This document shows, in pieces, positions 8,508-17,277 of a stretch of DNA of 64,000 bases. Numbering within the stretch: the first letter of the stretch is position 1; each line of letters opens with the position of its first letter. The translations under genes were made by a program, and so were the position numbers. Below the pieces are notes generated by a model. It saw only the letters and a list, made by a program, of their open reading frames with translations. It was not told the DNA's origin and made no database searches. This DNA comes from DASTFY01 sp963829955. GTDB taxonomy: Bacteria; Actinomycetota; Acidimicrobiia; Acidimicrobiales; Ilumatobacteraceae. Location of the stretch: the NCBI GenBank assembly GCA_963829955.1, contig CAWHKS010000013.1, forward strand, positions 62,001-126,000. Reading direction: 5' to 3'.

Positions 8508-9296
8508 TCAGGCCGAGTACCGCACCGCCGCCGAGTGCAGAAGCCCGAGGCCGTGCAGCCCGGGCAGCCGGTCGACCCGACGGTCGAGGCGGGCCACGAT
8601 GCCGCTGCCCTCGTCCCCGCCGAACAGGTGACGGACCATGAACCGCACCTCGTTCTCGGGCATCACGTCCGAGCCGACCGGCCGCCAGAAGCGGCGCAGC
8701 GCGAGGCGGGTCAGCCGCTGGGCCCGGCGGTCACCGTCGAGGCGGGCGATGGCCTGGTGCGCGTAGAAATCGATGTGCCGGCCCTCTTGGCGCATGATCC
8801 TGCGCAGCAGCTCGGTCAGCACCGGGTGCCGGGCCCGGGCGGCCAGCCGGGCGTAGCCGGCCTGGGTCGTCCACTCGTTCACCGCGCCCCAGGTCATGTG
8901 GACCGCGGTGTAGGGCGCGCCGACGACGGCCGATCCGACACCGTGGACCAGCGGCGCCACCCGGTCCCGCCATCCGAGGCGCCGCCGCAACGGGGCGATG
9001 CGCCCCGCCCCCGCCGGCTCGCCGTGGGCCCTGAGAACGGTGGCGATGGCCTCGCCGTGCCAGAACTCCTCGAAGGTCCACATGGTCAGGAAGGTCGTCA
9101 TGTCCGGATCCCGGTGGGCCGGCGTGACGAGCAGATCGCGCAGGTAGCAGACGGTGTGGTGCTCGACGTCGTGCATGTAGCGCAGGCACCGGAGGCTGTC
9201 GCCGTCGAGTGGATCGGCGCGGAAGGCGTCGAAGTCGATCCCATCGAGCTCGACCCGACCGGCATGGCGTTTGTAGGTCTCGAGGTCCAACTGCAT
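8508..9296 (-). CDS. Ferritin-like diiron protein (acyl-ACP desaturase-like)
   Basis: 262 aa from the ATG at 9296 (MQLDLETYKRH); upstream in-frame codons overlap the neighbouring divergent gene and look non-coding. Two helices carry carboxylate/His pairs typical of diiron four-helix bundles: TFEEFWHGEAI and RQEGRHIDFYAHQ, about 100 residues apart. This resembles the acyl-ACP desaturase/R2-like group, possibly acting on fatty acyl chains, but the canonical EENRHG-type box is changed to EEFWHGE. The function is therefore only a fold-level guess. The gene is convergent with the HbpS-like gene, 18 bp away. Confidence 0.6.
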   Translation of the reverse strand: MQLDLETYKRHAGRVELDGIDFDAFRADPLDGDSLRCLRYMHDVEHHTVCYLRDLLVTPAHRDPDMTTFLTMWTFEEFWHGEAIATVLRAHGEPAGAGRIAPLRRRLGWRDRVAPLVHGVGSAVVGAPYTAVHMTWGAVNEWTTQAGYARLAARARHPVLTELLRRIMRQEGRHIDFYAHQAIARLDGDRRAQRLTRLALRRFWRPVGSDVMPENEVRFMVRHLFGGDEGSGIVARLDRRVDRLPGLHGLGLLHSAAVRYSA

Positions 9297-9417
9297 GCCG
9301 GCTCTTCGTCGTCCGCACGGCCACGGATGGCCGCCGAACCGATCAGCCGCGCGTGTTCCATCTTCGACAAGGGTGTCGCGCGATGATCCGCGCAGGTCTC
9401 GGCATCGAAGGAGGACG

Positions 9418-9602
9418 ATGACCGCACGGACCGGCGACCGCGTGATGGCGTCGCTGGCACGACTGCTGCTGCGCGTCTTCTTCCGCCGCATCGACGTCGA
9501 GGGCGCCACCCGCCTTCTCGCCGGCCCCGTCCTGCTCGTCGCCAACCACGTGAACGGTCTCGTCGACGGGCTGGTGTTGATGGCCGTGCTGCCGCGGGAT
9601 CG
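9418..9602 (+). pseudogene. 5' remnant of a PlsC-like acyltransferase
   Basis: A convincing start (ATG at 9418 with AAGGAGG just upstream) leads into MTARTGDRVMASLARLLLRV and then VANHVNGLVDG, which matches the first catalytic motif (NH-x5-D) of glycerol-phosphate/lysophospholipid acyltransferases related to yeast Gpt2. Similarity stops at about residue 60 (LMAVLPR), exactly where the convergent amidohydrolase gene ends (9603). The frame continues to 9783, but only as an antisense reading of that gene. A working enzyme needs about 200 further residues, so this is a truncated fragment left by a deletion or rearrangement. Confidence 0.7.
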
Positions 9603-11360
9603 TCAGCCAGGTGGTTCGGACCGCCCGCCGCCACGCGCCGCCCCGGCTTCGGCGACGGTGACCGTCGTCGTATCGCGCCCCGACCGCAGCAGGGTGCCCG
9701 GCCGGGCGTCCAGCAGCTCACCGCCCTGCACCACGGGCTCACCGTTGACGAGCACGTGGCTGATGCCGACGGCATCGCCGTAAATCCGCCCCGCCCCGCC
9801 GGGCAGGTCGAACCGGGTGTGCACCGGGCCCGGCCCGATGGCGGCCGGATCGAACACCACCACATCGGCATGCGCTCCGACTGCGAGGCGGCCGCGGTCG
9901 CGCAAGCCGTACAGCCTCGCCGGACTGTCGGTCAGGTAGTGCACGGCCTCCTCGATCGGCAGCAGGTCCCGCTCCCGCACCGCCCGGGCCAGCAGCGTGG
10001 TCGAGAACGAGAACGAGTCGATCATGTCCAGGTGCGCGCCGGCATCCGACGCACCGACGACGGCGCGACCGTCCCGCCACACCTCGACCCGCCGGGCCCA
10101 GCTCGCCTCGTCCTGCCCCCGGTCCTGGTTGGCGATCACCGTGGTGAGCCCGTCGGCGACGGCGATGTCGGCCAGGGTGTCCCAGGGCGTCCGGCCGAGC
10201 TCAGCCGCGATGTCTGCCAGGGTGCGGCCCTGGTACTGGCGGTACTCGTCCGTGAACGTCTCCAACAGGACGTAGGCACCCCAGTTGCCGATGGCGCGCA
10301 TAGGGCCTTCGGTCGACTGCGCCAGCCGGTCCATCTCGGCCCGTCCGGCGGGATCGCGCAGCACGGCCAGCTTCTCGGCGTCGGGCAGGGCCATGAGCCC
10401 GTCCCAGCCGTTGAGGATGTCGAGCACGAAGCCGCTGCGCAGGTTGAGCCGGAGCCGGAAGCTGTCCGGCAGGGTCAGGGCGACCACGGTCCCGCCGCGC
10501 TCGGCGGCGTAGTCGTAGCCGGACAGCTGGTGCTGCACGTGGTCCCAGTTCTGGGCGTACACCTGCAGCAGGTTCCAGTTGAGCGGCCGGTCGGCGGCCG
10601 CGCTCATGGCGGCCATGAGCCCGAACGTCTCCTCGCTGAACTCCCCCACGGCGGGGATGAACTCCAGCGTGGTGCCCGGGTGATCGCGTACGACCGAGCA
10701 CAGCGCGACGAGCTCGTCCCGAGTGCCGTGCCGGGACGGCACCGGCCGCCCGGTGTGGTCGTTGTGCGAGGACGACCAGGTCGAGGAGAAGCCCATGCCC
10801 CCGGCCGCCATCCCCTCCCGCAGGAGGCGCCTCATGTCGTCCAGCTCTTGCGGCGTGCTCTCCCGCTCCGTCGCGGCCTCGCCCATCACCACTCGCCGCA
10901 GCGCGGAGTGCCCGACTAGGAACCCGGCGTTGGGCATGAGCGTGCCGTCGAGGCGGTCGAGGTACTCGGCGGTCGAGCCCCAGTCCCACGGAACGCCCTT
11001 CTGCAAGGACTCGAGCGGCATCCCCTCCACCCGGGCGAGCATCCGCATGAGGTAGTCGCCGTCCTCGGGCGTGAGCGGGGCGATCGTGAAACCGCAGTTG
11101 CCGCCGAACACCGTCGTCACGCCGTGGAGCGGCGACGGGCTGAGGGTCGAATCCCAGAAGGCCTGCGCGTCGTAGTGCGTGTGCACGTCCACGAAGCCGG
11201 GCGCCACGACCTGGCCGTCGGCCTCGATGACCCGGGCGGCGGGTTCGTCCACCTCGCCGACGGCGACGATCCGACCGTCACGTACCCCCAGGTCGCCGCC
11301 CACGCCCAGCCGGCCCGAGCCATCGACGATCAGCCCGCCCCTGATGACCAGGTCCAGCAA
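9603..11360 (-). CDS. N-acyl-D-amino-acid deacylase-family amidohydrolase
   Basis: 585 aa from a TTG start at 11360, chosen because AAGGAGG lies six bases upstream and LLDLVIRGGLIVDGSG is the usual family start. The metal-binding HTHYDAQ (His60, His62) follows the first beta-domain. Later marks are GGNCGFTIAPLTPEDGDYL, SHNDHTGRPVPSR and the C-terminal GASDAGAHLDMIDSFSF carrying the catalytic Asp. These are hallmarks of D-aminoacylase/dihydroorotase-like enzymes that deacylate N-acyl amino acids or related amides, with Zn in the active site. It starts two bases after the alpha/beta hydrolase stop, forming a two-gene operon. Exact substrate unknown. Confidence 0.85.
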   Translation of the reverse strand: MLDLVIRGGLIVDGSGRLGVGGDLGVRDGRIVAVGEVDEPAARVIEADGQVVAPGFVDVHTHYDAQAFWDSTLSPSPLHGVTTVFGGNCGFTIAPLTPEDGDYLMRMLARVEGMPLESLQKGVPWDWGSTAEYLDRLDGTLMPNAGFLVGHSALRRVVMGEAATERESTPQELDDMRRLLREGMAAGGMGFSSTWSSSHNDHTGRPVPSRHGTRDELVALCSVVRDHPGTTLEFIPAVGEFSEETFGLMAAMSAAADRPLNWNLLQVYAQNWDHVQHQLSGYDYAAERGGTVVALTLPDSFRLRLNLRSGFVLDILNGWDGLMALPDAEKLAVLRDPAGRAEMDRLAQSTEGPMRAIGNWGAYVLLETFTDEYRQYQGRTLADIAAELGRTPWDTLADIAVADGLTTVIANQDRGQDEASWARRVEVWRDGRAVVGASDAGAHLDMIDSFSFSTTLLARAVRERDLLPIEEAVHYLTDSPARLYGLRDRGRLAVGAHADVVVFDPAAIGPGPVHTRFDLPGGAGRIYGDAVGISHVLVNGEPVVQGGELLDARPGTLLRSGRDTTTVTVAEAGAARGGGRSEPPG

Positions 11361-11362
11361 CG

Positions 11363-12106
11363 TCAGCCTCCTTCGACCGAGGACCAGAACCGCTCCAGCA
11401 GCGCCGCCCCGGCGGCCGGGTCCTGCACCATCCACCAGTGCCCGACGCCCTCGAGCGTCTCCACGCGGGCTCCGGCCCGCTCGGCCGCCCTCTTCGCCCC
11501 TTCGGCATTCAGGAAGGGATCGGCGGTGGGGACGACGACGAGCCCGGGCTTGTCGATGTCGGCGAAGTCCGGCCCCCACTCCTCCTGGACGCGGGTGGCC
11601 GACCGGTAGAGGTCGAGGATGCAGCCGGCCATCGTCTCGTCGCCCGCCCCCGCCATCGTCAGGGCATCCTCCTCGGGGACGCCGAAGGCCAGGAACACCC
11701 CGGCCCGGTCAGCGACGGGCAGCGCCAGCTGCTGCTCCCAGAAGGCCTCGCCCTGCTCGGGGGTCTGCCAGACCTTGGCGAAGTCGTGCCATTCGAACTC
11801 GACGTCGGCCAGGCCGGCGGCGTCCAGGACCCAGCTCCGCACCAGGTCCGGGCGCAGGCTGACCAACCGGAGGGTGAAGCCGCCGCCCCAGTCGTGGCCG
11901 ACCAGGTCGACCGGACCGTCGATGGCCTCCACCTGCTCGATCAACCACGCCGCGTAGTCGTCCATCGTGGCCCCGAAGCCTTCGGGCCTGGCGGTGCCGA
12001 AGCCCGGCAATGTCAAGGTGACCACGTCCGAGCGGCTCAGGCGGGACCGCAGCGGGCCCCACAGCCGCTCGGTTTCCGGCACCCCATGGACCAACACAGC
12101 AGGCAT
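11363..12106 (-). CDS. Alpha/beta hydrolase (epoxide hydrolase/haloalkane dehalogenase-like)
   Basis: 247 aa. It has the alpha/beta hydrolase core: oxyanion-hole HGVPETE near residue 7, nucleophile elbow GHDWGG with Asp72 instead of Ser, a short cap domain (about 105-175), and a catalytic His in EGVGHWWM near the end. An Asp nucleophile points to the epoxide hydrolase, haloalkane dehalogenase or fluoroacetate dehalogenase group. It is first in an operon with the D-aminoacylase-like gene and diverges from the cobalt/nickel importer genes across 110 bp. Confidence 0.82.
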   Translation of the reverse strand: MPAVLVHGVPETERLWGPLRSRLSRSDVVTLTLPGFGTARPEGFGATMDDYAAWLIEQVEAIDGPVDLVGHDWGGGFTLRLVSLRPDLVRSWVLDAAGLADVEFEWHDFAKVWQTPEQGEAFWEQQLALPVADRAGVFLAFGVPEEDALTMAGAGDETMAGCILDLYRSATRVQEEWGPDFADIDKPGLVVVPTADPFLNAEGAKRAAERAGARVETLEGVGHWWMVQDPAAGAALLERFWSSVEGG

Positions 12107-12216
12107 CGCCCGGACCGTACCCGGTCCCCTTCCATTGAAAAGGAGTGATCCAGCTGCCAGGGTGGCTGCGAACAGCTCGCAACAAGCACCGGCGCGTGCT
12201 GACGAAAGGGGACGAG

Positions 12217-12912
12217 GTGCACATACCCGACGGGTTCATCGACGGCAGGACCTCGATGGCCGGGGCGGTGGTGGCCGCCGGTCTCGTGGGCGTGTCGGTC
12301 AAGAAGGCTGCCCAGGACCTCGACGACCGCGAGATCCCTCTCGCTGGCCTGGTCGCCGCCTACATCTTCGCTCTCCAGATGCTGAACTTCCCCGTGGCGA
12401 GCGGCACCAGCGGCCACCTGCTCGGAGGCTGCCTGGCCGCGGTGCTCGTCGGCCCCTGGGTCGGGAGCCTGTGCATGGCGGTGGTCTTCCTCGTGCAGGC
12501 CCTGGTGTTCGCCGACGGCGGGCTCACTGCCCTCGGGCTGAACATCATCGTCATGGGCTACGTGACCTGCTTCGTCGGCTACGGCGTCTTCCTGCTGCTC
12601 CGGCGGGTGCTGCCCGCCACCAGGGCCGGGGTGACGACGTCCGCGGCCGTCGCAGCATGGTTCGGCGTGATCGCGTCGTCCCTCGTGTTCGTCCTCTACT
12701 ACGCGGTCGGAGGCGCCGGCGATGCCTCCGTGGCGACCGTCGCGACGGCCATGGTCGGCGTGCACGCGCTGGTCGGCATCGGCGAGGCCGTGCTGACCGG
12801 GCTGACCGTCGGTGCGGTGCTGGCCGTGCGCCCGGACCTCGTCTTCGGCGCCCAGGACCTGCGCCCGGTGCTCGCGATGCGCGAGCCGTTGGTCACGGCG
12901 GAGGCTGCGTGA
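12217..12912 (+). CDS. cbiM: ECF cobalt/nickel transporter substrate-binding subunit CbiM
   Basis: 231 aa. The frame is open from further upstream, but the GTG at 12217 gives MHIPDGF, and in CbiM/NikM the N-terminal amine and His2 are metal ligands, so this start is strongly favoured; AAAGGGGA precedes it. SGTSGHLLGG supplies a further metal-site His. Six or seven membrane helices follow. It is the specificity component of an energy-coupling-factor importer that feeds Co2+ (for cobalamin) or Ni2+. Downstream genes encode the matching PDGLE protein, T component and ATPase. I see no cobalamin or NiCo riboswitch in the 110-bp leader. Confidence 0.9.
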   Translation: MHIPDGFIDGRTSMAGAVVAAGLVGVSVKKAAQDLDDREIPLAGLVAAYIFALQMLNFPVASGTSGHLLGGCLAAVLVGPWVGSLCMAVVFLVQALVFADGGLTALGLNIIVMGYVTCFVGYGVFLLLRRVLPATRAGVTTSAAVAAWFGVIASSLVFVLYYAVGGAGDASVATVATAMVGVHALVGIGEAVLTGLTVGAVLAVRPDLVFGAQDLRPVLAMREPLVTAEAA

Positions 12913-13283
12913 TGGGCGCGGCCACGAGAACGATGAGCAGGGGGCGGACCATCGGGCTCTTCGTCGGCCTCGGGCTGGCCGTGGCCCTCGTCCTCGCCTT
13001 CTTCGTCAGCCCCCTCGCCAGCTCGCAGCCCGACGGCCTGGAGAAGGTCTCGATCGACAAGGGCTTCGACGACACCGCGAAGGACCACGCCTTGGCCGAC
13101 GCACCGCTCGCCGACTACGGCGTCGAGGGCGTCGACAACGCCCGCCTGTCGACCGGGCTGGCCGGGATCATCGGCGTCGCCCTCTGCTTCGCCGTCGGTG
13201 CCGTGGTGCTCCTGGGCATCAGGACGCTGCGGTCCCGGCCGTGGTCCCCGCCGACCCCTGCGGCAGCCAGCCCCTCCGGCTGA
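12912..13283 (+). CDS. PDGLE-domain protein (CbiN-like accessory subunit)
   Basis: 123 aa, starting at an ATG that shares one base with the cbiM stop (TGATG). Two membrane helices (about 13-33 and 82-103) flank an outside loop containing SSQPDGLEKV, the PDGLE signature. In cobalt and nickel ECF systems this small protein assists CbiM/NikM in metal loading. Tight coupling to cbiM supports that role. An internal ATG (MSRGRT, codon 8) is an alternative start. Confidence 0.85.
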   Translation: MGAATRTMSRGRTIGLFVGLGLAVALVLAFFVSPLASSQPDGLEKVSIDKGFDDTAKDHALADAPLADYGVEGVDNARLSTGLAGIIGVALCFAVGAVVLLGIRTLRSRPWSPPTPAAASPSG

Positions 13284-13290
13284 GCGCAGG

Positions 13291-14055
13291 ATGGGCGCGG
13301 GCCACGGCCACCGCTGGTTCGTGCACGGGCACTCGCCCGTGCACGAACTGGCACCGGAAGCCAAGGTCGCGGCGACGGTCCTGTTCGTCCTCGCCGTCGT
13401 CGTCACGCCCAGGGAGGCGTTCTGGGCCTTCGGGCTCTACGTGGCGATCATCGTCGCCGTCGCGCTCGTGGCCGCCGTGCCGCTCGGCCGGCTCGCCCGA
13501 CGGCTGGTCATCGAGCTGCCGTTCCTGGCCTTCGCGTTCTTCCTGCCGTTCATCGGCGGGGGCGAGCGGGTGCAGGTCGGCTTCCTCTCACTGTCCGTGG
13601 CCGGGCTGTGGGGGGCGTGGAACATCCTGATCAAGGGCACGCTCGGCGTGGCGGCGACGGCGCTGCTCGGCGCCACGACGACCGTGCCGGAGCTGCTCCG
13701 GGGCCTCGAGCGGCTCCACATGCCCAAGCCCATCGTCGCCATCACCAGCTTCATGGTCCGCTACGGCGACGTCATCACCGACGACATGCGGCGGATGAAG
13801 GTGGCTCGGGAGTCCAGGGGGTACGACCCCCGCTGGCTGTGGCAGGTCCGGGCCGTGGCTACGTCGGCCGGTGCCTTGTTCATCCGCTCGTACGAACGCG
13901 GCGAGCGCGTCTACGTCGCCATGCTGAGCCGGGGGTACGACGGCGCCCTCCCGGACCTGCGAACGGCGCCGGCGCCACGACGGGACTGGCTGGCCGCGCT
14001 GGTCGTTCCCGCGACCGCCGGCGCGATCTGCATCGCGGCGTTGGTGACGGCGTGA
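13291..14055 (+). CDS. cbiQ: ECF transporter T component CbiQ
   Basis: 254 aa. A His-rich start (MGAGHGHRWFVHGHS) leads into several membrane helices and then a cytoplasmic region with two coupling motifs, VARESRGYD and MLSRGYDG. These are the Ala/Ser-Arg-Gly motifs that dock the T component onto the ATPase. It transmits ATP-driven movement to CbiM. The gene lies seven bases after the PDGLE gene and its stop overlaps the cbiO GTG (GTGA). Confidence 0.9.
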   Translation: MGAGHGHRWFVHGHSPVHELAPEAKVAATVLFVLAVVVTPREAFWAFGLYVAIIVAVALVAAVPLGRLARRLVIELPFLAFAFFLPFIGGGERVQVGFLSLSVAGLWGAWNILIKGTLGVAATALLGATTTVPELLRGLERLHMPKPIVAITSFMVRYGDVITDDMRRMKVARESRGYDPRWLWQVRAVATSAGALFIRSYERGERVYVAMLSRGYDGALPDLRTAPAPRRDWLAALVVPATAGAICIAALVTA

Positions 14056-14804
14056 CCCCGCCGCTCGAGCTCCAGGAGCCTTCGCTGGTCGTACAGGACC
14101 TGGCCTTCGCCTACCCCGACGGCCGGCAAGCGCTTTTCGGCGTGGACTTGGAGGTGCGGCCGGGAGAGCGGGTCGCCATCCTCGGTCCCAACGGAGCCGG
14201 CAAGACGACGCTCGTGCTGCATCTCAACGGCACGCTCGGTGGCGGGCGAGGCACGATCAGCGTGGACGGCCTGACCGTGGCGAAGGCCAACATGCGGGAG
14301 ATCCGCCGTCGGGTGGGGATCGTCTTCCAGGACCCGGACGACCAGCTCTTCATGCCCACTGTCCGGGACGACGTCGCCTTCGGCCCCGCCAACCTCGGCT
14401 ACCGGGGCGAAGAGCTCGCCCGGCGGGTCCACGCCGCGCTCGAGGCCGTCGGCATGACCGACGTCGCCGACCGGCCACCCCATCACCTCAGCTTCGGGCA
14501 GCGACGCCGGGTGGCGGCGGCCACCGTGTTGTCCATGGATCCGTCGCTGTTGGTCCTCGACGAGCCGTCGTCGAACCTGGACCCGCAGGCTCGGCGGGAG
14601 TTCGCGGAGATCGTCCTGCGCCTCGGGCTGACGACCCTCATGGTCACCCACGACCTCCCGTACGCGCTGCAGCTCTGCCCCCGGGCGGTCGTCATGCACG
14701 AGGGCGTGATCGTGGCCGACGGGCCGACGCGGGACCTGCTCGCCGATGCCGAGCTGATGGCCGCCAACCGGCTGGAGCTGCCGTACGGCTTCGTCCTCGC
14801 GTAG
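14052..14804 (+). CDS. cbiO: ECF transporter ATPase CbiO
   Basis: 250 aa, GTG start overlapping the cbiQ stop by four bases. Walker A GPNGAGKTT, Q-loop FQDPDDQLF (typical of ECF A components), Walker B LLVLDEPSSNLD and switch His MVTHD are all present. The ABC signature reads LSFGQRRR instead of LSGGQ, a mild deviation seen in some ECF ATPases. The ATPase energises cobalt/nickel uptake with CbiMQ and the PDGLE protein. No second ATPase gene is nearby, so a homodimer is likely. Confidence 0.9.
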   Translation: MTPPLELQEPSLVVQDLAFAYPDGRQALFGVDLEVRPGERVAILGPNGAGKTTLVLHLNGTLGGGRGTISVDGLTVAKANMREIRRRVGIVFQDPDDQLFMPTVRDDVAFGPANLGYRGEELARRVHAALEAVGMTDVADRPPHHLSFGQRRRVAAATVLSMDPSLLVLDEPSSNLDPQARREFAEIVLRLGLTTLMVTHDLPYALQLCPRAVVMHEGVIVADGPTRDLLADAELMAANRLELPYGFVLA

Positions 14805-14907
14805 GAGGAGGGCGATCGGCCCGGCAGACTGTCGGGCCGCGACCGGCGGGCGGTAGGCGGCCGGTGGCGGTGGCGGATCGGACGGGATCGAGGACGGAGC
14901 GTGGCGC

Positions 14908-17274
14908 GTGGGTGAGGTGACGGCGGCGACCACGCTGGCGCGCGCCCGCGTGAGCCGGCACCTCAGCCTGCTGATCGCGATCGGGGCCGTGGCCGGCGTG
15001 GTGGGGGCGGTGGTGGTCGGCACGCTGATCGGTGCGCAGCGCACGCGAACGGCGATGGACCGCCTCGTCGACGCGGCCAACTACCCGGCCGCGCAGGTCC
15101 GCGCCTTCCAGCCCGGGCCGGAGCTCGAGACGATCGCCTCGCTGCCGGAGGTGGCGCAGCGGTGGGACGGCGTGCTCCCCATCGGCCGGGTCCTCGGCAC
15201 CGCGGACTGGTTCTACCCCTTCGCCGGGTACGAGCGGCCTCCCGGCCACCTGGAGCCGATCCTGGTCGACGGCCGGCTGCCCGATCCGGACCGGGCCGAG
15301 GAGGTGCTGGTCACCGAGGGGACGGCACGCGTCGACGGCTACGGCGTGGGCGACACCGTGCAGATGCGGGTGTTCACCGCCGACGACTTCGAGCGGCTCT
15401 TCGAAGAGACCACCGCCGATCCCAGTGGGCCCGCGTTCGATCTGCAGATCGTGGGCACCGTCCGCGACCCGGTGGACCTCAGCCTGGGCGCCGACAAGTG
15501 GTTCTACGGTACTCCTGCCCTGGCCCGGGCCACGGAGGACGCGTCGGCGGCGAGGGCGACGTACCTGTGGCTGCGCAACGGCACGTCCGAGGATTCCTTC
15601 TTCGAGAAGGCGGCGGCCATCGCCAATCCGACCGACGGGGTGATCGACATCGTGGATCCGCGCCCCGAACTGGGCCGGGTCGCCGACGGTCCGACCAGGA
15701 CGCTGGTGGCCGGTCTCGTCGGGTTCGCCGCCATCGCCTCGGTCGCCGGCGCGGCCACGCTCGCCCAGCTCCTCGGGCGCTCGCTCGGGCGACCTCTGAG
15801 CGATCAGCAGACGCTCATGGCGCTCGGCATGACCCGGCGTGAGCGAGTGTCCGCTCTGGTCCTCCCCCACCTCGTCTCGGCGGCGGTCGCCGCTCTCGTC
15901 ACCGTGGCCGGCGGCATCGCCCTGTCGGCGGTGTTCCCCATCGGGGCGCTGCGCATCGCCGAGCCTCATCCCGGCAGAGAGGTCCACGTGACCGGCCTGG
16001 CCCTCGGGGCCGTGTGCGCGGCCCTCGTCACGCTGCTCCTGGCCGGCCTGGTGGCCTGGTACCGCACCAAGCCTGCGGCAGCGGCTCGCGAACGGCGACC
16101 ACTCCGAACCTCGGTGCTGGTCGCCCGCTTGACCCACCTGGGGGCCGAGCCGGCGGCCGTCGTGGGCGCCCGCATGGCGACCGAGCCCGGTCGGGGCCGC
16201 ACCGCGGTCCCGGTGCGGGCCACCCTCGTGGGCGTGACCGCCACCGTCGTCGGCCTCGTGGCGATCGCCACGTTTCAGCACAGCGTGGTGCGCACGACGA
16301 CCGTGCCGGCCCGCTTCGGTGTCGCCGCCGACTACACGGTCGAGGTGGCACGGGATGACCTGGACGAGATGGTGGACGACCTCGAGGACTGGCCGGAGAT
16401 CTCGGCCGTCGGCGTCCCGTACAGCGCGAACCTGACGCTCAACGGCACCTTCACCTACGGCTTTGCCATCGAGGAGCTCCGCGGCGAGTTCCCTCCGCCG
16501 CTCCTCAGCGGGCGGGCCCCGGATCGTGCCGACGAGCTGGCCGCCGGACCCAGCCTCCTTCGCCAGCTCGACCTGGAGATCGGGGACCGGGTGACGGTGG
16601 CCGGGGTCGACGGCGACCCGCTCGACTTCCTCCTGGTGGGCACCGCGCTCACGCCGACGATCCAGAGCGACGACTACGCCGGCCAGGTGTGGATGACCGC
16701 TGACGGCCTGCGCCGAGTGCTGCCCGAGCCGGAGATCATGGAGGTGTCGCTGCGCTACGCACCCGGCACCGACCGCGCGGACGTGGCGCGCCGCCTGGAC
16801 GACGCCTATCCGGCGGGCGTCACCGACGAGAGCCCGCCACCCGTGCCCGGGCCCCTGGTGACGCTGCGCGACACCGACGGCCTCGTCCGTGCCCTCGGTA
16901 TGTTCCTCACCTTCCTGATGCTGGCTCTCACGGCCAACGCGCTGCTCGCCGGTGTGCGCAACCGGGCGCCGGACCTGGCCATCCTCCGCAGCCTCGGGTT
17001 CTCGACCCGCCAGACCAACCGCTCGATCCTCTGGATGTCCACGACCACCGTCGGCCTCGGCCTCGCCGTCGGCATCCCGCTCGGGCTGGTACTGGGCGCG
17101 GTGGTGTGGCGCCGGGTGGCCGGCAGCCTCGACATCAGCCGGGACATGGCGACGCCCTGGTGGTTCCTGGCCGTCCTGACCATCGCCATGCTGCTCGCGG
17201 CGGCGGTCCTGGCGCTGATCCCGGCCCGCCGGGCCGCGAGGTTGCGCCCGGTCGAGGTGCTCCGCGCCGAGTGA
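14908..17274 (+). CDS. Large FtsX-like (MacB/LolC-type) ABC permease, no ATPase partner
   Basis: 788 aa, GTG start (MGEVTAATTLARARVSRHL). The layout is a first membrane helix (about 20-42), an extracytoplasmic domain, a three-helix FtsX block (about 270-395), a middle helix, a second extracytoplasmic domain (MacB-like, about 470-640) and a last three-helix block ending PARRAARLRPVEVLRAE. The terminal motif and duplication are standard for DUF214/FtsX permeases that export or extract lipoproteins, lipids or peptides. Such proteins need a MacB/LolD-type ATPase; none is adjacent. cbiO upstream is of another class and separated by 103 bp. Confidence 0.85.
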   Translation: MGEVTAATTLARARVSRHLSLLIAIGAVAGVVGAVVVGTLIGAQRTRTAMDRLVDAANYPAAQVRAFQPGPELETIASLPEVAQRWDGVLPIGRVLGTADWFYPFAGYERPPGHLEPILVDGRLPDPDRAEEVLVTEGTARVDGYGVGDTVQMRVFTADDFERLFEETTADPSGPAFDLQIVGTVRDPVDLSLGADKWFYGTPALARATEDASAARATYLWLRNGTSEDSFFEKAAAIANPTDGVIDIVDPRPELGRVADGPTRTLVAGLVGFAAIASVAGAATLAQLLGRSLGRPLSDQQTLMALGMTRRERVSALVLPHLVSAAVAALVTVAGGIALSAVFPIGALRIAEPHPGREVHVTGLALGAVCAALVTLLLAGLVAWYRTKPAAAARERRPLRTSVLVARLTHLGAEPAAVVGARMATEPGRGRTAVPVRATLVGVTATVVGLVAIATFQHSVVRTTTVPARFGVAADYTVEVARDDLDEMVDDLEDWPEISAVGVPYSANLTLNGTFTYGFAIEELRGEFPPPLLSGRAPDRADELAAGPSLLRQLDLEIGDRVTVAGVDGDPLDFLLVGTALTPTIQSDDYAGQVWMTADGLRRVLPEPEIMEVSLRYAPGTDRADVARRLDDAYPAGVTDESPPPVPGPLVTLRDTDGLVRALGMFLTFLMLALTANALLAGVRNRAPDLAILRSLGFSTRQTNRSILWMSTTTVGLGLAVGIPLGLVLGAVVWRRVAGSLDISRDMATPWWFLAVLTIAMLLAAAVLALIPARRAARLRPVEVLRAE

Positions 17275-17277
17275 GCC

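Noticed and set aside
9603..9783. Coding continuation of the acyltransferase remnant beyond 9602
   Set aside because: The residues are antisense to the amidohydrolase C-terminus and have no acyltransferase character.
12107..12216. Cobalamin or NiCo riboswitch in the cbiM leader
   Set aside because: The leader is only 110 bp and lacks a recognisable B12 box or four-way NiCo structure.
12145..12216. Longer CbiM starting at GTG 12145
   Set aside because: The extra 24 residues would bury the N-terminal Met-His metal ligands needed by CbiM; GTG 12217 gives MHIPDGF with a ribosome site.
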